Source: Candidatus Woesearchaeota archaeon (GTDB lineage Archaea; Nanobdellota; Nanobdellia; SCGC-AAA011-G17; GW2011-AR17). Taken from it: DNA of 40,612 nt. The stretch covers positions 1-40,612 of the forward strand of contig SICW01000001.1 in assembly GCA_009691355.1 (NCBI GenBank). The letters run 5' to 3'. Under the pieces are notes generated by a model. That model saw nothing but the letters and a program-made list of their open reading frames with translations. It did not search any database and was not told where the DNA came from. Numbering within the stretch: position 1 is the first letter of the stretch; each line of letters opens with the position of its first letter. Of the stretch, positions 15,135 through 22,352 are shown piece after piece. Both the position numbers and the translations under genes were made by a program.

Positions 15135-16811
15135 TTGGCACAGACAACACTTCCAGGGGCAACAACAGGAAAGAAAGAGAGACATATTGCTGAAATCCTT
15201 GCAGAGAAACAACAATCCATTTCTATTTCAGAATTTTTTACAAAGAATAGACATCTCCTTGGCTTTGATAATCCCCGAAAAGCACTTCTTACTACGGTTA
15301 AAGAGATGGTAGATAACTCTTTAGATGCATGCCAGGAAATGAAAGTTCTTCCCGAAATTAAAGTTATTCTTGAAGAAACCAGCCCAGATAAATATAAGGT
15401 AACTGTAGAAGATAATGGGCCAGGAATTGTACGAAAACAAATACCTAATATTTTTGCAAAACTCTTGTATGGAAGCAAGTTCCATAGGCTAAAAATGAGT
15501 AGAGGTCAACAAGGAATTGGAGTCTCTGCATCTGTTCTTTATGGACAACTGACTACAGGAAAACCTGTACGTATTATTTCCAAAATTGGACCAACAGTAA
15601 AATCACATTATTTTGAACTTCATCTGAATACAAAAACAAACGAACCAGAAATTATGAAAGATGAAGAGAGAGAATGGGAAAATAAAGATCATGGAACAAA
15701 AGTACAAATAGAACTAGAAGGGAAATATCAACAAGGGAAATTAAGTGTTGATGAATTCTTACAGCTCACTTCTATTTCTAATCCTGAAGCAACTATTATT
15801 TACAAAGGGCCAAATGCTGAAGCAGTAGAGTTTACACGAGCAAGCAAGGATTTACCTCGAGAAGCAAAAGAAATCCAGCCTCATCCTTATGGAGTAGAAT
15901 TAGGAACACTCATGCGTATGCTTTTGGATACAAAATCTCCAAGCCTCCAAAGTTTTCTTCAGAACGATTTCTGTCGTGTGAGTGCTTCTGTTGCAAAAGA
16001 GATTTGTGACAAATCTGGCCTTGAAGAACGAATGAAACCTTCTTCTATTTCTAGAGATGAAGTGGAGAAAATATTCAATGCTATCAAACAGATAAAAATT
16101 ATGGCCCCGCCAACAGATTGCCTCTCTCCTATTGGAGAAGAACAAATGCTCAAAGGATTGAAAAAAGAAATTAATGCAGAGTTTTATGCTGCAGTTACAC
16201 GAGCACCTGTAGTCTATAGAGGATTTCCATTCCAATTAGAAGTGGCAATTGCCTATGGCGGAGATCTTCCTAAAGATGAATTTGCACGTGTGATCCGATA
16301 TGCAAACCGTGTACCATTGCAACATCAGCCTGGGGCATGTGCACTGACACGATCTATTATTCAAACAGCATGGAAAAACTATGGAATCTCACAATCTAAA
16401 GGAACATTACCTACTGGACCTATTGTTATCATGGTACATATGGCTTCTGTGTGGGTGCCATTTACATCCGAAAGTAAAGAGGCTGTTGCATCATACCCAG
16501 AGATTATCAAAGAAGTTCGATTAGCTATACAAGATGCTGGAAGAAAATTAGCTTCTTACATTCGAAAAAATGTCAGGGCGAAGGAACAGCAAGAGCGAAT
16601 AGGTTTATTTGAGAAGTATATCCCTGAATTAGCTGCATCACTTGCCACACTTACTGGAGAGAAAAAAAGTGAAATTGAAGAAGAGTTACTGAAGATATTA
16701 AAGAAAGAGTTAAAAGGATTACTTGTTGAAGTGAAAGAAGCAGAAAAAGAAGAAATTACCCCTGATGGCGTTGCGTATGGAGAAAAACAGAAGGGGTTAG
16801 ACAATGAGTAA
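15135..16811 (+). CDS. top6B: DNA topoisomerase VI subunit B
   Basis: The 558-residue protein is a GHKL ATPase: EMVDNSLDA (57-65), EDNGPGI (92-98), and the ATP-lid GQQGIGVSA (124-132), followed by an H2TH-like part and a transducer domain. With Top6A it passes one duplex through another and relaxes supercoils. No upstream ATG is in frame before a stop, so the TTG at 15135 is the start; AT-rich TTTATTAA about 28 nt upstream fits a leaderless transcript. It overlaps top6A by 8 bp. Confidence 0.95.
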   Translation: MAQTTLPGATTGKKERHIAEILAEKQQSISISEFFTKNRHLLGFDNPRKALLTTVKEMVDNSLDACQEMKVLPEIKVILEETSPDKYKVTVEDNGPGIVRKQIPNIFAKLLYGSKFHRLKMSRGQQGIGVSASVLYGQLTTGKPVRIISKIGPTVKSHYFELHLNTKTNEPEIMKDEEREWENKDHGTKVQIELEGKYQQGKLSVDEFLQLTSISNPEATIIYKGPNAEAVEFTRASKDLPREAKEIQPHPYGVELGTLMRMLLDTKSPSLQSFLQNDFCRVSASVAKEICDKSGLEERMKPSSISRDEVEKIFNAIKQIKIMAPPTDCLSPIGEEQMLKGLKKEINAEFYAAVTRAPVVYRGFPFQLEVAIAYGGDLPKDEFARVIRYANRVPLQHQPGACALTRSIIQTAWKNYGISQSKGTLPTGPIVIMVHMASVWVPFTSESKEAVASYPEIIKEVRLAIQDAGRKLASYIRKNVRAKEQQERIGLFEKYIPELAASLATLTGEKKSEIEEELLKILKKELKGLLVEVKEAEKEEITPDGVAYGEKQKGLDNE

Positions 16812-17889
16812 AGAAGATTCAAAAAATGCATTGAAAGATCTTGGAGCAAAAATTGTGCACCAAGTGAAAAAAGGGAAGAACCCAGAAATGGTGTTTCCTC
16901 TGAGAAATTTAAGTAATATTGTGTATGATAAAAAGTCTAAAACTTTGAAACTAGGGAATAAAACCGGAACGAGAAGTTTCTTTAATGTTGCACACTCGAA
17001 GAAATTTTTGCAGACTGTGGAGGTTGCTTCTGTCATTAAAGATAAACTCTTAGATAGCGGAAAGCATTCTAGTCTGCGAGATGTGTTTTATATGGTTAAA
17101 AAGACTATTCCTGGAACTAAGGTTAATCTTGTTGATGATCAAACAGAGTCGGATAAAGCAATTGAAGATCTTGAAGTCATGACCGGAATCTCTCGAGAAG
17201 AAATGCATGTGAATGCAAATAAGAATGGGAGTGTCGCTGGAAAAGTTATTATTGAAGATAGAGGGGATACCATTGATTGGAGTAAGTTAGGTAGTGGAGG
17301 ATGGTCTATCCCATCAAATGTGGAAGAAATTACATTCAAAAAAGTTGATGCGAAGTATGTCTTGTACATGGAAAAGGCTGCTGTATGGGAAAGGTTAAAT
17401 GAAGATAAATATTGGCAAAAAAATGATGCTATTATTCTTGCATCTCAGGGGCAAACAACACGAGGTATTCGGAGACTGCTTCAAAGGCTTTATGAAGAAT
17501 ATAATCTCCCGATTTATGTCTGTTGTGATGGAGATATATATGGTGCATATATTTACTCTGTGATTAAGTATGGCTCTATTGCCCTTTCTCATGCTTCAGA
17601 AAGACTCACTATTCCTAGTGTAAGGTATATTGGAATTACTATGGATGATATAGAGAAATATGACTTAAAAAAACATTTTATTACTCTTGATGAAAAGGAC
17701 TATGCACGAATTAAACAAGTTTCTGAGTATGAATGGTTTAAAGATAATAAAGACTGGCAGAGACAGTTCAAGATGATGAAAGAGTTTAAAGCAAAAGTAG
17801 AAATTCAGGCTTTAAGTGCGCGAGGAATTAGTTTTATCTCTGAAGAATACTTGCCTAAAAAAATAAAGAATAAAGAATTTTTAGATTAA
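16804..17889 (+). CDS. top6A: DNA topoisomerase VI subunit A (Spo11-like)
   Basis: The 361-residue protein shows the winged-helix catalytic tyrosine motif SLRDVFY (Tyr96) and a Toprim domain with the metal-binding Glu190 in YMEKAAVWERL and the D-x-D pair in CCDGDIYGAYI (242-244). It cleaves both DNA strands and is the relative of meiotic Spo11. It is translationally coupled to top6B by an 8-bp overlap and converges on the 748-residue orphan gene with a 4-bp overlap. Confidence 0.95.
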   Translation: MSKEDSKNALKDLGAKIVHQVKKGKNPEMVFPLRNLSNIVYDKKSKTLKLGNKTGTRSFFNVAHSKKFLQTVEVASVIKDKLLDSGKHSSLRDVFYMVKKTIPGTKVNLVDDQTESDKAIEDLEVMTGISREEMHVNANKNGSVAGKVIIEDRGDTIDWSKLGSGGWSIPSNVEEITFKKVDAKYVLYMEKAAVWERLNEDKYWQKNDAIILASQGQTTRGIRRLLQRLYEEYNLPIYVCCDGDIYGAYIYSVIKYGSIALSHASERLTIPSVRYIGITMDDIEKYDLKKHFITLDEKDYARIKQVSEYEWFKDNKDWQRQFKMMKEFKAKVEIQALSARGISFISEEYLPKKIKNKEFLD

Positions 17890-20132
17890 GAGTAGATTAT
17901 ATTTCTTGCTTCAGGGGCTTCTCTATTCACTTCTCGAAGATCTTTGTAGATGGTTGAAGTAGATACACCATACACTGCTGCAAGGGATCTTACAAGCTCT
18001 GCTTTAGGCTTTCCTAAACCATATTGCAAAGATCTTTCCCAAACGTCAAACCTTCTGTCTTGCATTTCTCTGTGAAGCATTCCTTCACGTGTATCTGGAA
18101 GAGAATCTGTTTTTAGATCTTGAGCAGTGATTTTTTCATCTAAGCCTTCATTGACAAATCGAATTATTTCTTTTACTGTCATATAGGTTTCTCTATCCCT
18201 TCTCTCTCCCGCTTTCATGTAAAGATCTCGTGCAAGTTCAAGACGCTCTTCTCTTACAACAGAAGGATCAATACTATTAGATGTTGGTTCTCCACTATCT
18301 TGTGTTTGGTTGTACTGACGTGCAACATTGAGAATCACATCTCCCATTAATAATGGGTCTTCTACGAATGGAAGATCTCTTTCTATTTGACGAAGCTCAA
18401 AGTACTCTTGTGTGATTCTTCCTAGGCCGGGAAGTTCTGTACTTTCAAAATTATCGTGCACAATCCTTTCCAAAGATTCTTGTACTTCTTGGGGAAGAGG
18501 AGTTGAAATAAATTCTTTTGGTGCAGCTACAACCAAGGTATCAGCTCTGTAGACTACATTTCTTTTTCCATCTTTCATTCCTTCAGGAGAGAAATCTGCT
18601 CTATGCACAAGAGGAGAAGGATTCTTTTTGTGATCTAAGTTTGCATCAAGAACGTCTCTGGTTAGATCTATGATCGGAGCAACTTTATCCCTGTCTAATG
18701 ACCGAATATGGGTTGTGTTTGCAGATACAACAAGACTAACTTGTTCTGAAGCTAGCCATTGGGCAAGGTCATATAAGGCTTCTCTGTTCCATCCATTTTC
18801 GATCATCGCAGCTATATACTGAGATGTTCCTACACCTGGAAGAACAAATTTTATGCTAAGAGTATCATCAGAAGGATCTGCTCCATCATTAAGATTATAG
18901 GTAAAGATTCTTTCGTCTTCATCTTCTTTTCTTCTTCGACTAGGGAGGATAGCTTCTGCTAAAACGCCTCTTGCTGTATCTTTATCTTTAGGCTCTGCAC
19001 TTTTTACAATAGGACCTTCTACAGGAGCTTGTGCAACTTGTGTTTGTTCTATAGTGAGTTCTAAAGGAACTTCTGCATAAATAACATTTCTTGTTGGATC
19101 TTTTAATCCTTTAAGAGTCAATCTTTCTTTATAGACATCATCAGGATTTTGCTCTGCAATCACTTCTACAAGACCAAGGACTTTACGCAACTCCACTTTT
19201 GTTGCATGAGGCAAATCTCTTTGCGTTGCACGAAGCTTGGACTCTTGCCAACTTAAAGACATAGCTGCAAGATTTTCAAGACTATCATTTTGTGCAATAA
19301 CTGCAGCATAATTTGCAAGGCCAAGACCTTTGATAGGACGGATAGTAAGAGTATTATTTTCATACGTGAATATCTTTTGTGACTTACCAGCTACTGAGAT
19401 GGGTAACTCTGTCATTTCAGGAAGAGGTTCTTCAATATGGACTCTTGTTTCTGGAAGAGGAAGGGGAGATTCAGCTACAATAGGCTCTGGTTTATGAGAA
19501 GCATTATAATTAAGAAAACTGGTTACTACTCCACATCCGATTATAGCTGCTCCTTGTATAGCAAGGCGAGTACCAAGAATTATACCTGTAGGCAAATAAC
19601 TTGGAGATGGAGATCTTTTTGGAACGGATGTAAAAGGAAGAGGAGATTCTTTAACCACTTTAGGCTCTTTTGGAACATAAGGAAGGGGTGCAGCTGGATC
19701 TTCTTCTGCAAGTGCTGGTAAAGGTTCATTATCAGTTGCTCCGCTTGCCCCAGGTAGAACATCTACTCTTCCGGTTGAGCCTACAACAATAGTATCTCTT
19801 TGATATGTTGGGGCATCTTGTACGCGATCAGAGCCACCCAAGGCAAGAAGACCATTATCTACAACTTGAGGTCCATCAGGATCAGTATGCACTTCTCTAG
19901 GATGGACGTGATATACAGCAATTTGCATTGCTCTGCTACCATCACTAGAAGGTACAAGCCTTTTTCCAAGAACAAGGTCTTCTGATTGGAGATGTACTTC
20001 AGCTTTTCCCATTAATAGCTTTATAGCCATGGGAGTCATACCATCTGTTCTTAATTTCTGTTTTAATGCAGGAATATCTCCTCCAGTTCTCATTTGGTGT
20101 ACAACTTCATCTAACACTTTATTATCAGTCAT
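17886..20132 (-). CDS. Large orphan protein: one membrane segment, duplicated domain, C-terminal HTH
   Basis: I do not recognise this 748-residue protein. It has a soluble N-terminal part (1-135), a proline-rich linker with repeated P-L-P (138-180), one hydrophobic helix (about 182-207), a second Pro-rich linker (213-245), and two copies of an unknown domain (about 254-360 and 409-535). Both copies begin F-T-Y-x-x-N, keep a Y-x-A-A-(V/M)-I core and end in G-(L/M)-K-D-x-x-R-N-V-(I/V)-Y. The C-terminus (about 640-748) is helical and ends in an HTH-like segment with LAAVYGVSTSTIYKDL. The architecture suggests a membrane-attached regulator or scaffold; the DNA-binding idea is inference from the HTH only. 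Confidence 0.6.
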   Translation of the reverse strand: MTDNKVLDEVVHQMRTGGDIPALKQKLRTDGMTPMAIKLLMGKAEVHLQSEDLVLGKRLVPSSDGSRAMQIAVYHVHPREVHTDPDGPQVVDNGLLALGGSDRVQDAPTYQRDTIVVGSTGRVDVLPGASGATDNEPLPALAEEDPAAPLPYVPKEPKVVKESPLPFTSVPKRSPSPSYLPTGIILGTRLAIQGAAIIGCGVVTSFLNYNASHKPEPIVAESPLPLPETRVHIEEPLPEMTELPISVAGKSQKIFTYENNTLTIRPIKGLGLANYAAVIAQNDSLENLAAMSLSWQESKLRATQRDLPHATKVELRKVLGLVEVIAEQNPDDVYKERLTLKGLKDPTRNVIYAEVPLELTIEQTQVAQAPVEGPIVKSAEPKDKDTARGVLAEAILPSRRRKEDEDERIFTYNLNDGADPSDDTLSIKFVLPGVGTSQYIAAMIENGWNREALYDLAQWLASEQVSLVVSANTTHIRSLDRDKVAPIIDLTRDVLDANLDHKKNPSPLVHRADFSPEGMKDGKRNVVYRADTLVVAAPKEFISTPLPQEVQESLERIVHDNFESTELPGLGRITQEYFELRQIERDLPFVEDPLLMGDVILNVARQYNQTQDSGEPTSNSIDPSVVREERLELARDLYMKAGERRDRETYMTVKEIIRFVNEGLDEKITAQDLKTDSLPDTREGMLHREMQDRRFDVWERSLQYGLGKPKAELVRSLAAVYGVSTSTIYKDLREVNREAPEARNIIYS

Positions 20133-20180
20133 TTTGAATATCCTTTATTTAGGTTATAACTCTGGAGGGACTAATTTTAG

Positions 20181-20188
20181 TATATAAA
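20181..20188 (-). promoter_or_regulatory. TATA box of the 748-residue orphan gene
   Basis: On the minus strand TTTATATA; start of transcription is expected near 20158, giving a leader of about 26 nt with an AAAGGAT Shine-Dalgarno-like sequence before the ATG at 20132. Confidence 0.5.
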
Positions 20189-20257
20189 GGTTTTGGTTTT
20201 GTTTTTTACAGCTTTTTGTTGCATTTTTTTAGGCCATTTTCTCAGTGAGTAATAGAA

Positions 20258-20267
20258 ATATATTTAA
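20258..20267 (+). promoter_or_regulatory. TATA box of tRNA-Asn
   Basis: ATATATTTAAA about 30 nt upstream of the mature tRNA 5' end at 20294; transcription should begin some 5 nt before it. Confidence 0.5.
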
Positions 20268-20319
20268 AGTGTCCAAAACTTTTAGCATTTTACGCCCTGG
20301 TAGCTCAGCGGTGGAGCAC

Positions 20320-20350
20320 TTTTAGAAATATTTGTGTTTCTAGAGCTTAG
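20320..20350 (+). other. tRNA-Asn intron 1 (31 nt, position 27/28)
   Basis: The flanks form a complete BHB: bulge AC^T, 4-bp central helix GAGC (20314-20317, D-stem 3' strand) with GCTT (20345-20348), bulge AG^G, and an internal intron hairpin of TAGAAA/TTTCTA extended by two more pairs. Cleavage within both bulges gives the borders stated. Confidence 0.85.
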
Positions 20351-20360
20351 GCGGCTGTTA

Positions 20361-20387
20361 ACTCAGCACAATACTGCTGGACTAGAT
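20361..20387 (+). other. tRNA-Asn intron 2 (27 nt, position 37/38)
   Basis: The site is the canonical one, one base 3' of the anticodon. The intron contains the hairpin CAGCA/TGCTG with a 6-nt loop. The central helix is relaxed: C-G, U-A and G-U pairs form between the anticodon loop and CTAG (20382-20385), with one mismatch. Confidence 0.75.
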
Positions 20388-20423
20388 ACCGCGCGGTCGG
20401 CGGTTCGATCCCGTCCCAGGGCG

Positions 20424-20438
20424 TATTTTTCTTTTTTT
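20424..20438 (+). terminator. T-rich terminator after tRNA-Asn
   Basis: Two runs of T directly follow the mature 3' end, the usual archaeal intrinsic termination signal. Confidence 0.5.
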
Positions 20439-20600
20439 ACACATTTCTTCTACAGACCCTATGTATAACTTACCATTAAGAATTGCAAGCCTTTCTACAG
20501 TTGTTGAATGAGAAATGTATTTCTTATACTCTTGCCATAGTTTTGGGTTTTTTATTCTCATTTTGGGATACTTTCTTAGTAATAAAAATAGATTATAAGG

Positions 20601-20632
20601 TTGGCGCGGGGGCGTGCCGGGTGTCCAAGCTT
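20601..20632 (+). repeat. GC-rich 32-bp element, copy A
   Basis: A strongly GC-rich stretch in AT-rich surroundings, 24 of 32 bases identical to a copy at 25838. The shared core reads GCGG-GG-TGCC-GGTGTCCA with single-base gaps for variable positions. Both copies lie next to TATA-like sequence (TTATAA just before this one). It is about 10 bp upstream of the tRNA-Ile TATA box. Function unknown. Confidence 0.55.
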
Positions 20633-20641
20633 TCAAAAAGT

Positions 20642-20649
20642 TTTATAAA
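20642..20649 (+). promoter_or_regulatory. TATA box of tRNA-Ile
   Basis: TTTATAAA about 31 nt upstream of the mature 5' end at 20676. Confidence 0.5.
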
Positions 20650-20704
20650 GCTCCACAAATTTCAAATTCTATAACGGGCCCGTAGCTCAGCCTGGCTGGA
20701 GCAC

Positions 20705-20726
20705 TAGATCCAAAAGATCTGCTCAT
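20705..20726 (+). other. tRNA-Ile intron 1 (22 nt, position 27/28)
   Basis: A strict BHB: bulge AC^T, central helix GAGC (20699-20702) with GCTC (20721-20724), bulge AT^T, and intron hairpin AGATC/GATCT with a 5-nt loop. The intron's GCTC copies the D-stem 5' strand. Confidence 0.88.
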
Positions 20727-20736
20727 TCGACTGATA

Positions 20737-20748
20737 ACAAAGTCAGGT
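20737..20748 (+). other. tRNA-Ile intron 2 (12 nt, position 37/38)
   Basis: A very small intron. The central helix is perfect: CTGA of the anticodon loop (20731-20734) with TCAG (20743-20746), with 3-nt bulges TA^A and GT^A. Only a single C-G pair and an AAA loop remain for the inner helix. Confidence 0.85.
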
Positions 20749-20784
20749 ATCGAGAGGTCCTGCGTTCAAATCGCAGCGGGCCCA

Positions 20785-20797
20785 TTTATTTTTTCTT
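20785..20797 (+). terminator. T-rich terminator after tRNA-Ile
   Basis: TTTATTTTTTC follows the mature 3' end; it overlaps the end of the convergent lysC-like gene. Confidence 0.4.
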
Positions 20798-22352
20798 AGA
20801 AAAACTCTGCATACAACTTATTTACAGTACGACCAATATTATTTTCATTCACCGCAACAGTAATATTACTTGGTACTCGATGTGGACCAAAATATTGCAA
20901 GCCATTTCTGGTCACAGAAAGTGTATCTGGTGAAATCCTTTCTTGAAGATAGCTACACATATTCCTTATCTCTTCAGAAAGACCATGTGCACTCGTCCCT
21001 ATAGAAATTGAATCAATCGTTGTAGAAATTCCCGTGATAGGAGCGCCTACACCAGCAAAACATTTCATCACTTCTTGTGCAACGCCAGACTCACTGTTCA
21101 TTCCAAAACGTTCAATATGATAAATGGTTGTGCTGGGAACACGACCACCAAGGATAGGCCCGTATCTTGCATTTGCTTGTCCATCGAGTACTTGTATAAT
21201 TCTATCCTGCAGAGTTATTGGACCTGTAATGCCTTCTCCCACAATAGAAACAAGTGCTTGCCTTTCATGCGTCGCGCTCATATTATATCTTGCCCCAAGC
21301 ACTGCTTCTATATCTGATGCTGCGGGTTTTTCTAATTCTGATTCTTCAAAGGCAATAGATACACGACCATTCTCTGTTCCAATCATATCAATAGATATTG
21401 CCCTTGTAGAAAAAACCTCAAAAAGATCTTGGAAAAATTGAGGATCATCTTCTCTTTGCAAAGTGTAGAGTACAAAGCCTTTTTTTGCGGCGATCCCCAC
21501 CAAGGGTTGCTCTGTACATATTCTTTCACGTACAATTCTTGTTCCAGGATCCTGAGGATGAAAAAGTGAACGAACTGTAATAGGCACGCCAGCTTTTCTT
21601 GACCAAGACATTGCTTCTTCTTGTAAGACTGTACTTCCTCCATAGGCTAATTCACGAAGTTCACGATATGTAAGAATGCGCATGACTGTTGCAGTAGGGA
21701 CATAGCGTGGGTCTGCTGCACAAATTCCAGATTCTTCTTTTAAGTTGACGTACTCAGATGCACGAAGCGTTGCTGCAAGCACATCTGCTGTGAGATCAGA
21801 ACCTCCACTGGGTAAAACAATGGTTCTCCCTTCTTGACTTCTCCCGTAGAAACCGCCAATGACATAGACGTCATCAGATCCATCAAATGGTGTTCTATGT
21901 ACTCCAATGACTTTCCCACTTCTAGAATTGTTTGTTGTTATAAGTGCATCACGTGCATCCACCCAACGGGAGGCTAGCCCACATATATTGAAATAACGAT
22001 TCACTTGCCATGCTTGTGCATGTTCTCCAAGAAAAAGAATATCATCTTCACTTGTTGATCTTGCAAAGCCTTCATCAAGAATATTCCTCTCAAACTTGAT
22101 ACCCAAAGGAGTAGCTATAGATTCATACATTGCTATAATATTTTCTGCCGTGTCTTCTCCCTTTGCTTTTCTTCGAAGAAGTTCGGTAACACGGTTGTCT
22201 CTTCTCTCTCCTTCACGTGCAGGTGCAGAAACAACAAGAACAACTTTGTTTCCAGCATGGACTTCTTTTCTTACTTCTGCTTCTAGAAGTTGGTATCCTT
22301 GCGCAGAACCAGTAGACATTCCCCCAGACTTGAGAACCTTAATAGGTTTCAT
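20796..22352 (-). CDS. lysC: Aspartokinase-family protein (LysC-like)
   Basis: The 518-residue protein has the amino-acid kinase fold followed by C-terminal ACT-type domains. Family landmarks are KSGGMS (8-13, normally K-F-G-G-T-S), the conserved Gly-Glu (109-110), PSGGSD (181-186), ADPRYVP and ELAYGGSTVLQEEA. In E. coli-type aspartokinases the fourth element reads GRGGSD and its Arg contacts aspartate; here that position is Ser. So membership in the family is clear, but the aspartate substrate is less certain. It overlaps lysA by 14 bp and is surely cotranscribed with it. Confidence 0.8.
   Translation of the reverse strand: MKPIKVLKSGGMSTGSAQGYQLLEAEVRKEVHAGNKVVLVVSAPAREGERRDNRVTELLRRKAKGEDTAENIIAMYESIATPLGIKFERNILDEGFARSTSEDDILFLGEHAQAWQVNRYFNICGLASRWVDARDALITTNNSRSGKVIGVHRTPFDGSDDVYVIGGFYGRSQEGRTIVLPSGGSDLTADVLAATLRASEYVNLKEESGICAADPRYVPTATVMRILTYRELRELAYGGSTVLQEEAMSWSRKAGVPITVRSLFHPQDPGTRIVRERICTEQPLVGIAAKKGFVLYTLQREDDPQFFQDLFEVFSTRAISIDMIGTENGRVSIAFEESELEKPAASDIEAVLGARYNMSATHERQALVSIVGEGITGPITLQDRIIQVLDGQANARYGPILGGRVPSTTIYHIERFGMNSESGVAQEVMKCFAGVGAPITGISTTIDSISIGTSAHGLSEEIRNMCSYLQERISPDTLSVTRNGLQYFGPHRVPSNITVAVNENNIGRTVNKLYAEFF

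Larger units (their letters stand above)
20294..20423 (+). tRNA. tRNA-Asn (GUU) with two introns
   Basis: Exons are 20294-20319, 20351-20360 and 20388-20423, giving a 72-nt mature tRNA. Acceptor GCCCTGG pairs with CCAGGGC (7 bp), discriminator G73; D-stem GCTC/GAGC; T-arm GGCGG-TTCGATC-CCGTC with one G-U pair. The anticodon arm closes perfectly only after both introns are removed: CGCGG (27-31) with CCGCG (39-43), loop CTGTTAA, anticodon GTT at 20357-20359. G73 agrees with an Asn identity. Intron 1 lies between positions 27 and 28, intron 2 at 37/38. No 3' CCA is encoded. Confidence 0.9.
20676..20784 (+). tRNA. tRNA-Ile (GAU) with two introns
   Basis: Exons are 20676-20704, 20727-20736 and 20749-20784, giving a 75-nt mature tRNA. 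Acceptor GGGCCCG pairs with CGGGCCC, discriminator A73; D-stem GCTC/GAGC; T-arm CTGCG-TTCAAAT-CGCAG. After removal of both introns the anticodon stem is a perfect CTCGA/TCGAG with loop CTGATAA and anticodon GAT (20733-20735). Intron positions are 27/28 and 37/38, exactly as in the neighbouring tRNA-Asn. No CCA is encoded. Confidence 0.92.

Noticed and set aside
15071..15478. A 135-codon minus-strand frame opposite top6B
   Set aside because: Antisense shadow of the well-supported GHKL region; composition is typical of a reverse reading.
20601..20632. GC-rich copy A as the 5' half of a split tRNA
   Set aside because: It superficially resembles the acceptor and D region of a Leu or Ser tRNA, but no D-stem pairing forms and copy B shares the sequence without any tRNA-like 3' half nearby.
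20382..20636. An 84-codon minus-strand frame between the two tRNAs
   Set aside because: It runs antisense through the tRNA-Asn 3' exon and through GC-rich copy A. The part from 20430 to 20561 could be a remnant, but no family or clear start supports it.
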